Source: Spartinivicinus ruber (GTDB lineage Bacteria > Pseudomonadota > Gammaproteobacteria > Pseudomonadales > Zooshikellaceae). From it: DNA of 64,000 nucleotides. Positions within the stretch are counted from its first letter, which is position 1, and each line of letters opens with the position of its first letter. The notes under the pieces were generated by a model. The model ran no database searches. It was given only the letters and a program-made list of their open reading frames with translations, and was not told the origin of the DNA. The DNA lies in NCBI RefSeq assembly GCF_011009015.1, contig NZ_CP048880.1, positions 1-64,000 on the forward strand. Direction: 5' to 3'. Shown piece after piece: positions 49,086 through 56,525 of this stretch. The translations under genes and the position numbers were made by a program.

Positions 49086-49724
49086 AACTCAACTTCCACT
49101 CTTTTTAACGGGCTTTTCAAAGAGCTTGCAGGCTGCTGCACCGCATGGGCTTACACGTTTTCAGATGATGACAAGATCAAGGCAGCCAAACTGCAATGGG
49201 TTAAAACGTTTATCGAGCAAGGTATCAGCTCAGACCAGCAAATTAATATTGGCATGGCTAAGGTGCGCGAGCTAGGCAGCGCATATGTGCCAACGCCTGG
49301 GGAGTTCGTTAAGTACTGCAAGCCGCAACCCGAAGACTTTGGGCTGCCAGAGGTTGAAATAGCCTACCGGGAAGCTTGCAGCCATAGCCATAACCCAACT
49401 GGGGCTAGCTGGTCGCATGAAGCAGTATACGAAGCAGCTAAGGCAACAGGATGGTTTGAACTCAAGACCATGGAGGAAAAGCGGATACTGCCGTTGTTTG
49501 AGCGTAACTACGAGATCATTACACGGCGTGTGATGGCTGGTGAGCCGCTTTCGAATGTGCCAAAGGCTTTGCCGGGGGAAGTGCAGAAAACGGCGGCAGA
49601 GAGGAATCAGGCCTATCATGATGCACGACAGAAGGAGCAGATTAAACAGGCAGGGTTAGGGCATTTGACTAATGGGCGGGATGCATTGGCTAAAATGCGG
49701 GCGATGGTTGGGGGTGTGGTTTGA
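49086..49724 (+). pseudogene. 5'-truncated second phage P-like gene
   Basis: Homology to the P-like protein at 44396 starts in the middle (KELAGCCTAWAYTFSDDDK aligns with its AWKYSF region) and continues to the end (GEFVKYCKPQPEDFGLP, LAKMRAM). The first 40 or so residues and the proper start are absent; the first ATG, at 49254, is well inside the domain. It diverges substantially from the intact copy, so it derives from another phage rather than from local duplication. Confidence 0.75.
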
Positions 49725-49911
49725 ACAGGGTAAGTTAGACTTAGTTTGAAAGCACTTAGATGGCAGTAATATCTAATGTAACTACTCAAACAATGAGCCT
49801 AAGCATATTCTATAATTATTCATAAAGCATCATACAAATTTCAGGTGTAAACCATACCCTTTTCATGGGTTTTATGACACCCAATAACTCAACAAGCAGA
49901 AGTATTAAGAA

Positions 49912-50610
49912 ATGAAACATATTGTCACTCTAACCTACATCCTTAGTATTACCGCAACAAGCCAGCAAACCCAAGCATTTGAAAAAATAAGCATACTAAC
50001 TGACCACAGACCACCATTTGAATTTAAAAATGACAACGGGGAAATCGTAGGAGTAGCAGCAGACAAGGTCAAATGCATCTTAAATGCAATGAATGCTAAC
50101 TTCAGCCTAGAAATAACACCATGGAAAAGAGCACAAGCTGAGACCAAAGAAGGCAATGCTGATGCTTTTTTCGCTGCGTCTAAGAACTCCTCTCGCGATG
50201 AATACGCGGTACTTACAGCCACAATAGCGGACCAATATTGGAACTGGTACCTTTCAAAAGACAGCCAGTTAGACCCAAATGATGAGGGTTTCAAATCAAA
50301 AGCAATCACAGGAAGTTGGTCTGGCTCAAACTCACTAAAGTGGCTAAAGAAAAACGGATACAATGCCAAATACAATGCAAGGACCACTGAACAACTAAGT
50401 AAAATGCTAGAATCCAAGCGGATGGATGCCATTTTTGGCAGCAATTTCGCTATTGAAGCCGATCTAAAAAAACTAAAAATATTAGATAAGATTAAAATAG
50501 TTAAAGGTATTCACAAGCCCATGGGGATGTATATATCAAAAAATTACCTATCCAAAAATAATGGCTTTTTGGAAAAATTCAATAATACAGCAACCAGCAG
50601 TTGTAAATAA
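49912..50610 (+). CDS. Family-3 extracellular solute-binding protein
   Basis: 232 aa with signal peptide (HIVTLTYILSITATSQQTQA). Lobe motifs ISILTDHRPPFEFKNDNG, MNANFSLEITPWKRAQAETKEGNADAFFAAS and MGMYISKNYLSKN fit small periplasmic binding proteins of family 3. No transporter genes are nearby. Its presence between phage early and late genes suggests cargo or a non-phage insertion. Confidence 0.8.
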   Translation: MKHIVTLTYILSITATSQQTQAFEKISILTDHRPPFEFKNDNGEIVGVAADKVKCILNAMNANFSLEITPWKRAQAETKEGNADAFFAASKNSSRDEYAVLTATIADQYWNWYLSKDSQLDPNDEGFKSKAITGSWSGSNSLKWLKKNGYNAKYNARTTEQLSKMLESKRMDAIFGSNFAIEADLKKLKILDKIKIVKGIHKPMGMYISKNYLSKNNGFLEKFNNTATSSCK

Positions 50611-51169
50611 GAAGTACACTGCTGGTAAATATGCGTCCCCTTAGTAATTGCTTATCGCTTAATATTTCTGGTTCCACATACTTACCGATGAGACACCATT
50701 TTCTTTCACTTTTTTTACATTTTGTGAAATTAGCAATAGCATCTCACATCCATACATAGCGCAGGGGCGATTTTTCTTTAACAGACGTAAAAAGTTTATG
50801 GTAATTATTTAAAATTTGATGATAAATAGATTGTTGCTGAGAAAAATTCAACCCAAATCTAACCTGACAGGGCACCTGAAAAATCGGGTAATGTCAGATC
50901 AGATAAGAGCCAATACAAATAAATCAAGTCAAATTTCCTGTGTCATTTAAGAGTTTCTGACAAAAAAAGCTACTTTACTGGAACTAAGTAGTCCATTTCA
51001 CTTTTGTGCGAATCTAATCTACATCGATCAAAAAGCCATTAATTAATCCTGAATCAACATTGCCTACAAGACAAAAGAACTTTGTTAGATGGTTTTGTTT
51101 CGAGTAGGTAAAGCGTTGTTGTTATAGCGATTAGCAGGATGTGTTGGCTAGAATTTGAATAGTGACAAA
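50611..51169. other. Intergenic, no gene seen
   Basis: About 560 bp without a credible frame. It contains a loose hairpin CTGACA / TGTCAG near 50866-50900. GC content falls below that of the neighbours. It may contain promoter sequence. Confidence 0.45.
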
Positions 51170-51331
51170 TTACGAACTTGATTCTTTTTCACGATTGCGA
51201 TCAGCAATACTTTTCTTGCCGCTCGTACCTGTTGGTACTTCTGTAATTTCACCACCGGATTTAAGGAATTCAGCGGTTTGTTCTTCAATGCTCTGATGGG
51301 TTTCTCGGGGAACTTCTTTTCTAGTAGGCAT
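51170..51331 (-). CDS. Small FLKAGG-family protein, member 1
   Basis: 53 aa: MPTRKEVPRETHQSIEEQTA, then EFLKSGGEITEVPTGTSG and a charged end (ADRNREKESSS). The core FL-x-GG-x-I-x-E-V/I-P-x-G-x-SG is shared with the next two genes on the same strand and with the fragment at 48042. Three or four adjacent divergent paralogues point to repeated duplication. The core resembles the FLxxGGKVQEV segment of the RNA polymerase-binding protein SutA; that similarity is from memory and needs a search. Confidence 0.6.
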   Translation of the reverse strand: MPTRKEVPRETHQSIEEQTAEFLKSGGEITEVPTGTSGKKSIADRNREKESSS

Positions 51332-51548
51332 AACCAAACTCATAAATTTATAGTGCTCTATATACTAATTTTAGTTCAGTTGACGATGCTCTCTTAGTTT
51401 AAATAGGAGTTGACTAAGATGCTGGTTAGGGACTTATTGGAGTTGAACAAGATTGGCTGAGCGGCCTGCGAAAAGTATATGAGTGATAAAGCAGGCCGCT
51501 AGCTGCTTAAGGCTTAATTGCCTTTGCACTGTTAATTATAGCACCTAG

Positions 51549-51737
51549 CTATTTTTTCTGTGCAGAAGGGCTGCCAAGCACTATGCCTATGCGAGTGTTA
51601 TTGCCTTTTGCTATGCCGCTTTTACCTTTGGGTATTTCTTGGATTTCTCCACCCGCTTTGAGGAAGGCCGCCACTTGATCGTCAATATTTTTCTGGCGGG
51701 TTTCACTTGATAGTTCGTCTTGCTTTTTACGTGCCAT
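51549..51737 (-). CDS. Small FLKAGG-family protein, member 2
   Basis: 62 aa from the ATG at 51737, which has a clear AGGAG site; the upstream start at 51776 does not. Sequence MARKKQDELSSETRQKNIDD then VAAFLKAGGEIQEIPKGKSG and a C-terminal tail of small residues. Basic N-terminus plus conserved core, no membrane segment. Probably a nucleic-acid- or polymerase-associated small regulator; unproven. Confidence 0.65.
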   Translation of the reverse strand: MARKKQDELSSETRQKNIDDQVAAFLKAGGEIQEIPKGKSGIAKGNNTRIGIVLGSPSAQKK

Positions 51738-51809
51738 GAGCGCTCCTGCTTTGGTTAGCCAGGTATTATACATCAAGCAGTGGAGGATTGACTGTTAACT
51801 ATAAGCGAG

Positions 51810-51995
51810 CTAGGAAAGAAACCCTCTAATACTCACCTGATAAGACCGCTTAACGTCCTTGATACTGGGCAGCCCGCTTGCCCCTGGTGATACTTCCTTT
51901 ATCTTACCGCCAGCCTTCAAGAATGCGGCGGTTTGCTCTGCTATTTTTCTGCTTCTTAGTTCTTTGGGTGTCGGCTGGTGTTCCTTGCCTGGCAT
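51810..51995 (-). CDS. Small FLKAGG-family protein, member 3
   Basis: 61 aa: MPGKEHQPTPKELRSRKIAE, then TAAFLKAGGKIKEVSPGASG and LPSIKDVKRSYQ. A truncated, nearly identical copy lies at 48042-48168 next to the IS6 fragment, so this segment has been duplicated across about 3.8 kb. It is the same family as members 1 and 2. Confidence 0.65.
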   Translation of the reverse strand: MPGKEHQPTPKELRSRKIAEQTAAFLKAGGKIKEVSPGASGLPSIKDVKRSYQVSIRGFLS

Positions 51996-52174
51996 AGCTG
52001 GGCTGTCCTTTGTGAGTGTTAGCGGGTTTCAGTATAGGTTAGGGGGAAATGGAGAGGTTTAAGGTTTTGTGGCAGGGGGTGGGGAAAAGGAACAAAACAA
52101 CATCATTGCTATCTCATCATATATGCAGTAAATTTTCAGTAAGTATGCAGCATATCTAATGAGGAGTGCAGACC

Positions 52175-52390
52175 ATGCCACGAGTAACACTTGATCTATC
52201 AAATGAGGTAAACAGCGAGTTAGACGCCATCGCTAAGGCTAACTGTATATCTAAGGCTGAAGTAATGCGCAGGGCTTTCGCTTTGCTTTCTATTGCTCAG
52301 GAAGAAAAAAGCAAGGGGCGTTGCTTGGGAATCATTGAAGACGCTGGAAAAGACGGCCTTAAAGCCATTGGTAAAGTTGTGGGGGTTTAA
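52175..52390 (+). CDS. Ribbon-helix-helix protein
   Basis: 71 aa from the ATG at 52175 (ribosome site GAGGAG; the GTG at 52166 is too close to it). MPRVTLDLSNEVNSELDAIAKANCISKAEVMRRAFAL is a CopG-type ribbon-helix-helix, used for DNA binding by many antitoxins. The tail LKAIGKVVGV is short. Its stop shares one base with the ATG of a small membrane protein, an arrangement like an antitoxin-toxin or regulator-effector pair. Confidence 0.85.
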   Translation: MPRVTLDLSNEVNSELDAIAKANCISKAEVMRRAFALLSIAQEEKSKGRCLGIIEDAGKDGLKAIGKVVGV

Positions 52391-52698
52391 TGGCTGTCTC
52401 TGAGAATAATCAAAATAATGATATTGACCTTAGCGCTGTTAGTAATTCGGTCAGCGTGTTTGATGTTAGGGATAGGTTTGGAGGCGGTGTAACAATTGAC
52501 GAAGGGGAACGCCTTCGATTTGGTAAGCAAGTTCTTTGCTGGCTAGCTGTTATTTGTATTGGCGTATTTATTGGTTATGCCTGTTATCCAGAGAATGCAG
52601 CTTTACAAGGTGTATTTGAGCTGGTGAAGATAGGAGCTTTACCACTGGTTACTTTGGTCATTTCTTTCTACTTTCCTAGTAGTAATGGTACGAAGTGA
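52390..52698 (+). CDS. Small two-helix membrane protein paired with the RHH gene
   Basis: 102 aa. A polar N-terminus (to about residue 45) is followed by two membrane segments (VLCWLAVICIGVFIGYACY and IGALPLVTLVISFYF) with a short loop. Starts within the stop codon of the RHH gene. It could be a membrane toxin, or a DUF-type phage membrane protein; the sequence alone does not decide. Confidence 0.65.
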   Translation: MAVSENNQNNDIDLSAVSNSVSVFDVRDRFGGGVTIDEGERLRFGKQVLCWLAVICIGVFIGYACYPENAALQGVFELVKIGALPLVTLVISFYFPSSNGTK

Positions 52699-52702
52699 GC
52701 TT

Positions 52703-53023
52703 ATGAACAAGTCAATCATGGAAGTAGTAATCGAAGGAGCAGAAGACTTACATAGGGCTGGTTTAATGAGTGATTCAAAACTAGATGAATTTAAAAAGCG
52801 GCTCTTTAAGAACCCTGAAGTTAAAGAAGAGTACGACAAGTTAGGTAAAGAGTTTGGCTTATGTAAGGGAAACAAGCAAACTACAGATGGAATTGAGTAT
52901 CAAGAGCAAATGAGAGGGGAATGGAAGGAGAACAATAACCTTGATAGCCTGAAAGTTAAAAAGGCTTTAAGCATCTTAGATCAAGTTGCTGACAGTGAGC
53001 CTATGCCAGGTGATGAGATTTAA
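52703..53023 (+). CDS. Orphan antitoxin-like protein (HigA-type N-terminus)
   Basis: 106 aa from the ATG at 52703. Residues 3-45 (IMEVVIEGAEDLHRAGLMSDSKLDEF) resemble the pre-HTH, toxin-contacting segment of HigA/XRE antitoxins (AxDLHxAGLMD), but the helix-turn-helix is absent. KKRLFKNPEVKEEYDKLGKEF follows, a module repeated in the gene at 53817. The remainder is charged and without domain. No toxin gene accompanies it. One of five antitoxin-derived orphans in a row. Confidence 0.6.
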   Translation: MNKSIMEVVIEGAEDLHRAGLMSDSKLDEFKKRLFKNPEVKEEYDKLGKEFGLCKGNKQTTDGIEYQEQMRGEWKENNNLDSLKVKKALSILDQVADSEPMPGDEI

Positions 53024-53064
53024 TTTTGCCTAAGTTAACTAGCAAACGTTAGGGGGAGCAATAT

Positions 53065-53274
53065 ATGTGTGATGATTTCGACTTTTCAAGCTCAGAGCAA
53101 AACCCTTATGTAAAGCAGCAGAAGAAGCTTACAGTTAGTGAGCGTGATTTTAATATGATGCTTGATTTGCTAGAAAAAGCTAAAACAGAAGAGCCAAATG
53201 AGAATCTGAAAGCAGCATTTTCCGACCCTGATTTTCAGAGGTTTATTGTTAAAAGCGAAAAGCCCAAGGGTTAG
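53065..53274 (+). CDS. Orphan antitoxin-like protein (TacA/DUF1778 C-terminus)
   Basis: 69 aa with a strong ribosome site (AGGGGGAG). The segment LTVSERDFNMMLDLLEKAKT then EPNENLKAAFSDPDF corresponds to the C-terminal toxin-binding arm of TacA/DUF1778 antitoxins (LSERD..F...LD.P..PN..LK..F). The ribbon-helix-helix that normally precedes it is missing. No GNAT toxin (TacT) is nearby. The 3' end overlaps hairpin element copy B. Confidence 0.6.
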   Translation: MCDDFDFSSSEQNPYVKQQKKLTVSERDFNMMLDLLEKAKTEEPNENLKAAFSDPDFQRFIVKSEKPKG

Positions 53275-53319
53275 GCCTAACCGTTAACAAAGTTGATTAG
53301 ACTCAGGCCTTGGGCGCTT
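53261..53319 (-). repeat. Hairpin element, copy B (inverted relative to 40736)
   Basis: AGCCCAAGGG ... CCTTGGGCGCTT with middle TAACCGTTAACAAAG. On the opposite strand it matches 40736-40800 over about 58 bp. The pair encloses 12.5 kb that includes the lysogeny switch, replication genes and cargo. Confidence 0.65.
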
Positions 53320-53362
53320 GAGCTTAGTTTAACTTAGGTACTGGCTTCAAAGTAGGTGCTTC

Positions 53363-53614
53363 ATGCATGAATTAACCAGTAAACGGCAAGTCACTATCCC
53401 TAAAGCTATTTGTGATGAGCTGGGGTTAGAACCTGGTGATATGGTAGATGTGTTTGCTAAGGATGGGGTTGCTCACATAGTCAAAATGAGCAATGACTCT
53501 CTAGCAAATCAACCTAAGAAAAAAATAGGCTTGTTGGATGGGAAGCTAGATATACCTGAAGATTTCGACGAGCCTTTAGCTGATGATACGCTAAAAGGAT
53601 TTGAGGATGAGTAA
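53363..53614 (+). CDS. Mosaic orphan antitoxin (AbrB domain plus Phd-type tail)
   Basis: 83 aa. The N-terminus is an AbrB/SpoVT swapped hairpin (HELTSKRQVTIPKAICDELG, LEPGDMVDVF, GVAHIVKM). The C-terminus reads IGLLDGKLDIPEDFDEPLAD then LKGFEDE, the toxin-binding tail normally found on Phd/YefM-type antitoxins of PIN toxins. Two antitoxin types thus appear combined. No toxin gene follows; the next gene overlaps by eight bases and is another antitoxin-like protein. Confidence 0.75.
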   Translation: MHELTSKRQVTIPKAICDELGLEPGDMVDVFAKDGVAHIVKMSNDSLANQPKKKIGLLDGKLDIPEDFDEPLADDTLKGFEDE

Positions 53615-53810
53615 AGGTATGGATGAATCCCAAAAAAGCATGGCTGACTTACTACATATGCCAGATGCTGACGACATTGACTTTGATTCCCCGAAAGCAA
53701 ACATTATTTTAAAGGATGATATTTACGAAGAGTTTCTAGAAATGCTGGAACAAGAGCCAAGTCCAGCACTTAAAGAGTTGTTAGAAAGCAAAGCACCTTG
53801 GGAAGATTGA
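53607..53810 (+). CDS. Orphan antitoxin-like protein (DUF1778-type tail)
   Basis: 67 aa from the ATG at 53607; overlaps the previous stop by eight bases. Acidic N-terminus (MADLLHMPDADDIDFDSPKA), then IYEEFLEMLEQEPSPALKEL and ESKAPWED. The end matches the DUF1778/TacA tail (F...LE..P.P.P.LK.LL..KAPW). No DNA-binding part. It follows the mosaic AbrB-Phd gene and precedes the HicB-like gene by six bases. Confidence 0.6.
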   Translation: MSKGMDESQKSMADLLHMPDADDIDFDSPKANIILKDDIYEEFLEMLEQEPSPALKELLESKAPWED

Positions 53811-53816
53811 TAAAAA

Positions 53817-54158
53817 ATGGGTAACAGCCTAGATGATCTTAAAAAACGAGTCCTTAAAAATCCTGAAGTTAAAAAAGAATACGACAGGTTAGGCAAAGAG
53901 TTTCTAACTATTCACCTAAAGCAGCTTGCCAGCACTCCTGATGAAAGTTTTGTTCACACTAGCCCGGAAGATGTAAAAGGTAGAGTAAGGCGAATGCAGT
54001 ACAAAGGCTTTCAAGGTTCTGTTGAATATAGTGCTGACGATGATTTGTTATATGGAAAGGTGTTAGCCGTAGAACCCTTAATCAACTATGAGGGCTCTAC
54101 AATGGATGAGCTAAAGGCGGCTTTTGAGGCTGCTATTGACAGCTATTTAGAGAGTTAG
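53817..54158 (+). CDS. Mosaic orphan antitoxin (XRE-linker plus HicB domain)
   Basis: 113 aa. Residues 3-28 (LDDLKKRVLKNPEVKKEYDR then LGKEF) repeat the module of the gene at 52703. Residues about 60-113 are a HicB-like domain (YKGFQGSVEYSADDDLLYGK, VLAVEPLINYEGSTMDELKA and FEAAIDSYLES). The usual C-terminal RHH of HicB is absent and no hicA is adjacent. Last gene of the orphan antitoxin run, convergent with the rho-like gene. Confidence 0.75.
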   Translation: MGNSLDDLKKRVLKNPEVKKEYDRLGKEFLTIHLKQLASTPDESFVHTSPEDVKGRVRRMQYKGFQGSVEYSADDDLLYGKVLAVEPLINYEGSTMDELKAAFEAAIDSYLES

Positions 54159-54175
54159 GTGTAGGCATAAATTAC

Positions 54176-55135
54176 CTAATTGCTTTCATTTTTAATATTT
54201 AGTAGTGCTGCATTCGTTGGGTATTCCTTAAGTAACTCAACAAGTTTCCTGGCACCCTCTACAGGTTTAAGGCTCGTAAGCGCCTTTCGCAAAACTCTTA
54301 CACTTTCAATATCTTTCGAATTTAGAAGAAGCTCTTCACGACGCGTACTACTTTTAGCAATATCCAGTGCGGGAAAAATTCGCTGATTCGCAATCTCCCG
54401 AGATAAAACAATTTCCATATTACCCGTGCCCTTGAACTCCTCAAATATCACCTGGTCCATCCGGCTTCCAGTATCAACGAGTACAGTCGCTAGAATAGTA
54501 AGCGATCCACCATTCTCAATCTTTCTAGCAGCGCCAAACAGCTTTCGTGGTATTTCCATAGCTCTAGCGTCAACTCCACCCGACATGGTACGACCGCTGT
54601 TCTTTTGCCCTGCATTATGTACTCGTGTAAGCCTTGTTAGAGAATCAATGACAACCATTACATTGTGACCTTCGCCAGCCTCCTGAAGAGCGGTATTAAG
54701 AAGATTATTAGCAACACGTACGTGTTGATCATAGCTTTCATCAGAGGATGAGGCATGTACTTGTGCTGGCACACTGCGCTTAAAATCAGTCACTTCTTCA
54801 GGTCGCTCATCAATGAGTAACGCATAAAGTTTTATCTCAGGATAAGCTTTCCCCACTGCTTGGCAAATATGTTTCAAAATAGTCGTTTTTCCCGAGCCTG
54901 GTGGAGCAACAATCAAGCCTCGTTGACCCATTCCAATTGGCGAGATCAAATCAATCGCTCGCGTGGTGAGTTGCTGAGAACCTAATTCTAGGCGAATACA
55001 CTGTGTAGGATTGATAGCTACGCCATTTAAAAATCGCTTTTGTGGGTCATCATGAGATACATCCTTAACCACCTCATCTCCTTGTTTGGAGTCCTTATTT
55101 CTTTTCACCTTCAAACGTAATATTTTTTTCGTCAT
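54176..55135 (-). CDS. Rho-like ATPase lacking the RNA-binding N-terminal domain
   Basis: 319 aa against about 419 for cellular Rho. After a basic 35-residue lead (KKILRLKVKRNKDSKQG) it aligns with the Rho ATPase core: LISPIGMGQRGLIVAPPGSGKTT (P-loop 77-85), YALLIDERPEEVTD, VVIDSLTRLTRVHN, MSGGVDARAM (Q-loop region), ATVLVDTGSRMDQVIFEEFKGTGN and STRREELL (R-loop region). The cold-shock RNA-binding domain is absent. It could form mixed rings with host Rho, act on transcripts specific to the phage, or antagonise Rho; none is shown. It stands alone, in reverse to the late operon. Confidence 0.88.
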   Translation of the reverse strand: MTKKILRLKVKRNKDSKQGDEVVKDVSHDDPQKRFLNGVAINPTQCIRLELGSQQLTTRAIDLISPIGMGQRGLIVAPPGSGKTTILKHICQAVGKAYPEIKLYALLIDERPEEVTDFKRSVPAQVHASSSDESYDQHVRVANNLLNTALQEAGEGHNVMVVIDSLTRLTRVHNAGQKNSGRTMSGGVDARAMEIPRKLFGAARKIENGGSLTILATVLVDTGSRMDQVIFEEFKGTGNMEIVLSREIANQRIFPALDIAKSSTRREELLLNSKDIESVRVLRKALTSLKPVEGARKLVELLKEYPTNAALLNIKNESN

Positions 55136-55702
55136 TATGTCTATTTATAGCTCTGGAGAATTAAGTGTTTTACGCCATTTTTACAGTAGCTCACAACTCT
55201 TTATTGAGGCCCATGTTTTTTCGTCTTTATCAAATATAACTTGTTAAGCACCGATTTTGGCAGGCTTCGCTTGATAGACCAACTTGTGAGTTCTTACATG
55301 ACATAGGTGCTCCTAGTTAAGTTGGTTGCGTATTGTACACGAAAAAAGTTGAACCGTTTTGCTCAATAATGAAGGTTTAGCGATATCTGAAAAACGATCA
55401 AGAATCCCCCTGCACCATAGTTCAATTAATATTGCATAATGTATATGCAAACTGTTGATTTTAATGTGATTAGTTACTATGCTGCTTATGTCAGGTGAGA
55501 CAAGTGGCACCTAAATAGAGGGAGATTTGCGCCCAAATTTTATACTGCCGTATATTTTTTAATCTTGAAAGATCAGTTCATTTCAATTTTGCAAGTAAAA
55601 AATAGATTAATAATCACAAGCCCTCTGTGATTTTTGCTTGTAGCAAATACACTATCTTTCGTATATAAGAGTAGTTTTTGATCTTTAATTAAATAATTTT
55701 CA
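55136..55702. other. Intergenic, probable late promoter region
   Basis: About 570 bp between the divergent rho-like gene and the late operon. No credible gene; the frame at 55313-55510 (minus) has no ribosome site. AT-rich, with several poly-A/T tracts. The late-gene promoter is expected here, but I cannot point to a specific hexamer pair. Confidence 0.45.
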
Positions 55703-56107
55703 ATGGATATTATGAATATTAAAGGCTTGTCAGATTCAGTAATGACGGGCCTTGACGAGCTTTTTACGTCTGATGAAGAAAGGCTAAAAGCTCAAATAAT
55801 TTTGAATGAACACTTTAGTAAGCCCCATATTTTACAGGCTTTAGCAAATATTGAAGAGGCTAAACACTCCTCTATTTTTGTGTCTGGTTGGCGTCCTGCG
55901 TTGGGTTGGTTATGTACTGGTTTATTAGCTTATGCCTGGATTGGTAGGGATTTGTTAATTGTAATTCTTATGTCGTATGGTCAAACAGAAACAATTAATA
56001 AATTACCAGACATAAATACAGGCGAATTATTAACGCTGGTTTTTGCTTTGTTAGGGCTCGGCGGTGTTCGAACATGGGAAAAGATTAAAGGCGTTGCTAG
56101 GCGTTAA
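55703..56107 (+). CDS. Holin of the 3TM family
   Basis: 134 aa. An amphipathic N-terminus (DELFTSDEERLKAQIILNEHF, HSSIFVSGWRPALGW) precedes hydrophobic segments (LCTGLLAYAWIGRDLLIVIL and LLTLVFALLGLGG). The motif GWRPALGW is a hallmark of 3TM holins (GTA_holin_3TM type). It forms inner-membrane lesions at the end of infection. First gene of the late operon, two bases before the second holin-like gene. Confidence 0.8.
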   Translation: MDIMNIKGLSDSVMTGLDELFTSDEERLKAQIILNEHFSKPHILQALANIEEAKHSSIFVSGWRPALGWLCTGLLAYAWIGRDLLIVILMSYGQTETINKLPDINTGELLTLVFALLGLGGVRTWEKIKGVARR

Positions 56108-56109
56108 AC

Positions 56110-56325
56110 ATGAGCAAGACTACTACAGCGGCTTATGCATCAGGTGCAAGCATGGTTATAGCCGGTTTTACTATTCAAGATTGGGCGCTAGCCGTTGGTG
56201 TGATCTGCACGGTTACTACTTGCTTAGTTAATTGGCATTACAAACGTAAGAAAATAAATCACGAGATAGAATTTTTAAAGGCACAGTTAAATAAAAATTA
56301 TATGGATGGGGCTAGCAAATCATGA
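56110..56325 (+). CDS. Second small holin-like protein
   Basis: 71 aa. One strong membrane segment (ASMVIAGFTIQDWALAVGVI to CTVTTCLVNW) and a basic cytoplasmic tail (HYKRKKINHEIEFLK). Resembles class-II/HP1-type holins. Situated between the 3TM holin and a small soluble gene with which it overlaps by four bases. Confidence 0.7.
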   Translation: MSKTTTAAYASGASMVIAGFTIQDWALAVGVICTVTTCLVNWHYKRKKINHEIEFLKAQLNKNYMDGASKS

Positions 56326-56525
56326 AAAACAGCATTCAATTACAACATAAAGCTGACATAGCACACATGAAAGCTAGTACAGCAAAACTCATTGAAGACT
56401 TATCAAAGATAGAAGTAACAAGCGAAAACTATAGCAGCATTATAAAGAGCTTAAACCAAAGCACGAAAACTCTAAAAAAAGTTGTGCAGACTGAGTATGA
56501 ATTGAGTTGTGAGAATGGCAGCTAA
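56322..56525 (+). CDS. Small soluble lysis-region protein
   Basis: 67 aa coiled-coil-type protein (QLQHKADIAHMKASTAKLIE, SIIKSLNQSTKTLKKVVQ), without a signal peptide. Coupled to its neighbours (four-base overlap upstream, 11-base overlap downstream with terS). Not recognised; possibly an Rz-like or regulatory helper. Confidence 0.55.
   Translation: MKNSIQLQHKADIAHMKASTAKLIEDLSKIEVTSENYSSIIKSLNQSTKTLKKVVQTEYELSCENGS

Noticed and set aside
49069..49275. 68-aa frame before the second P gene
   Set aside because: Out of frame with the P homology that covers the same bases; the homologous frame is the real (truncated) coding one.
55313..55510. 65-aa minus-strand frame upstream of the late operon
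   Set aside because: No ribosome site or family features; lies in the presumed late promoter region.
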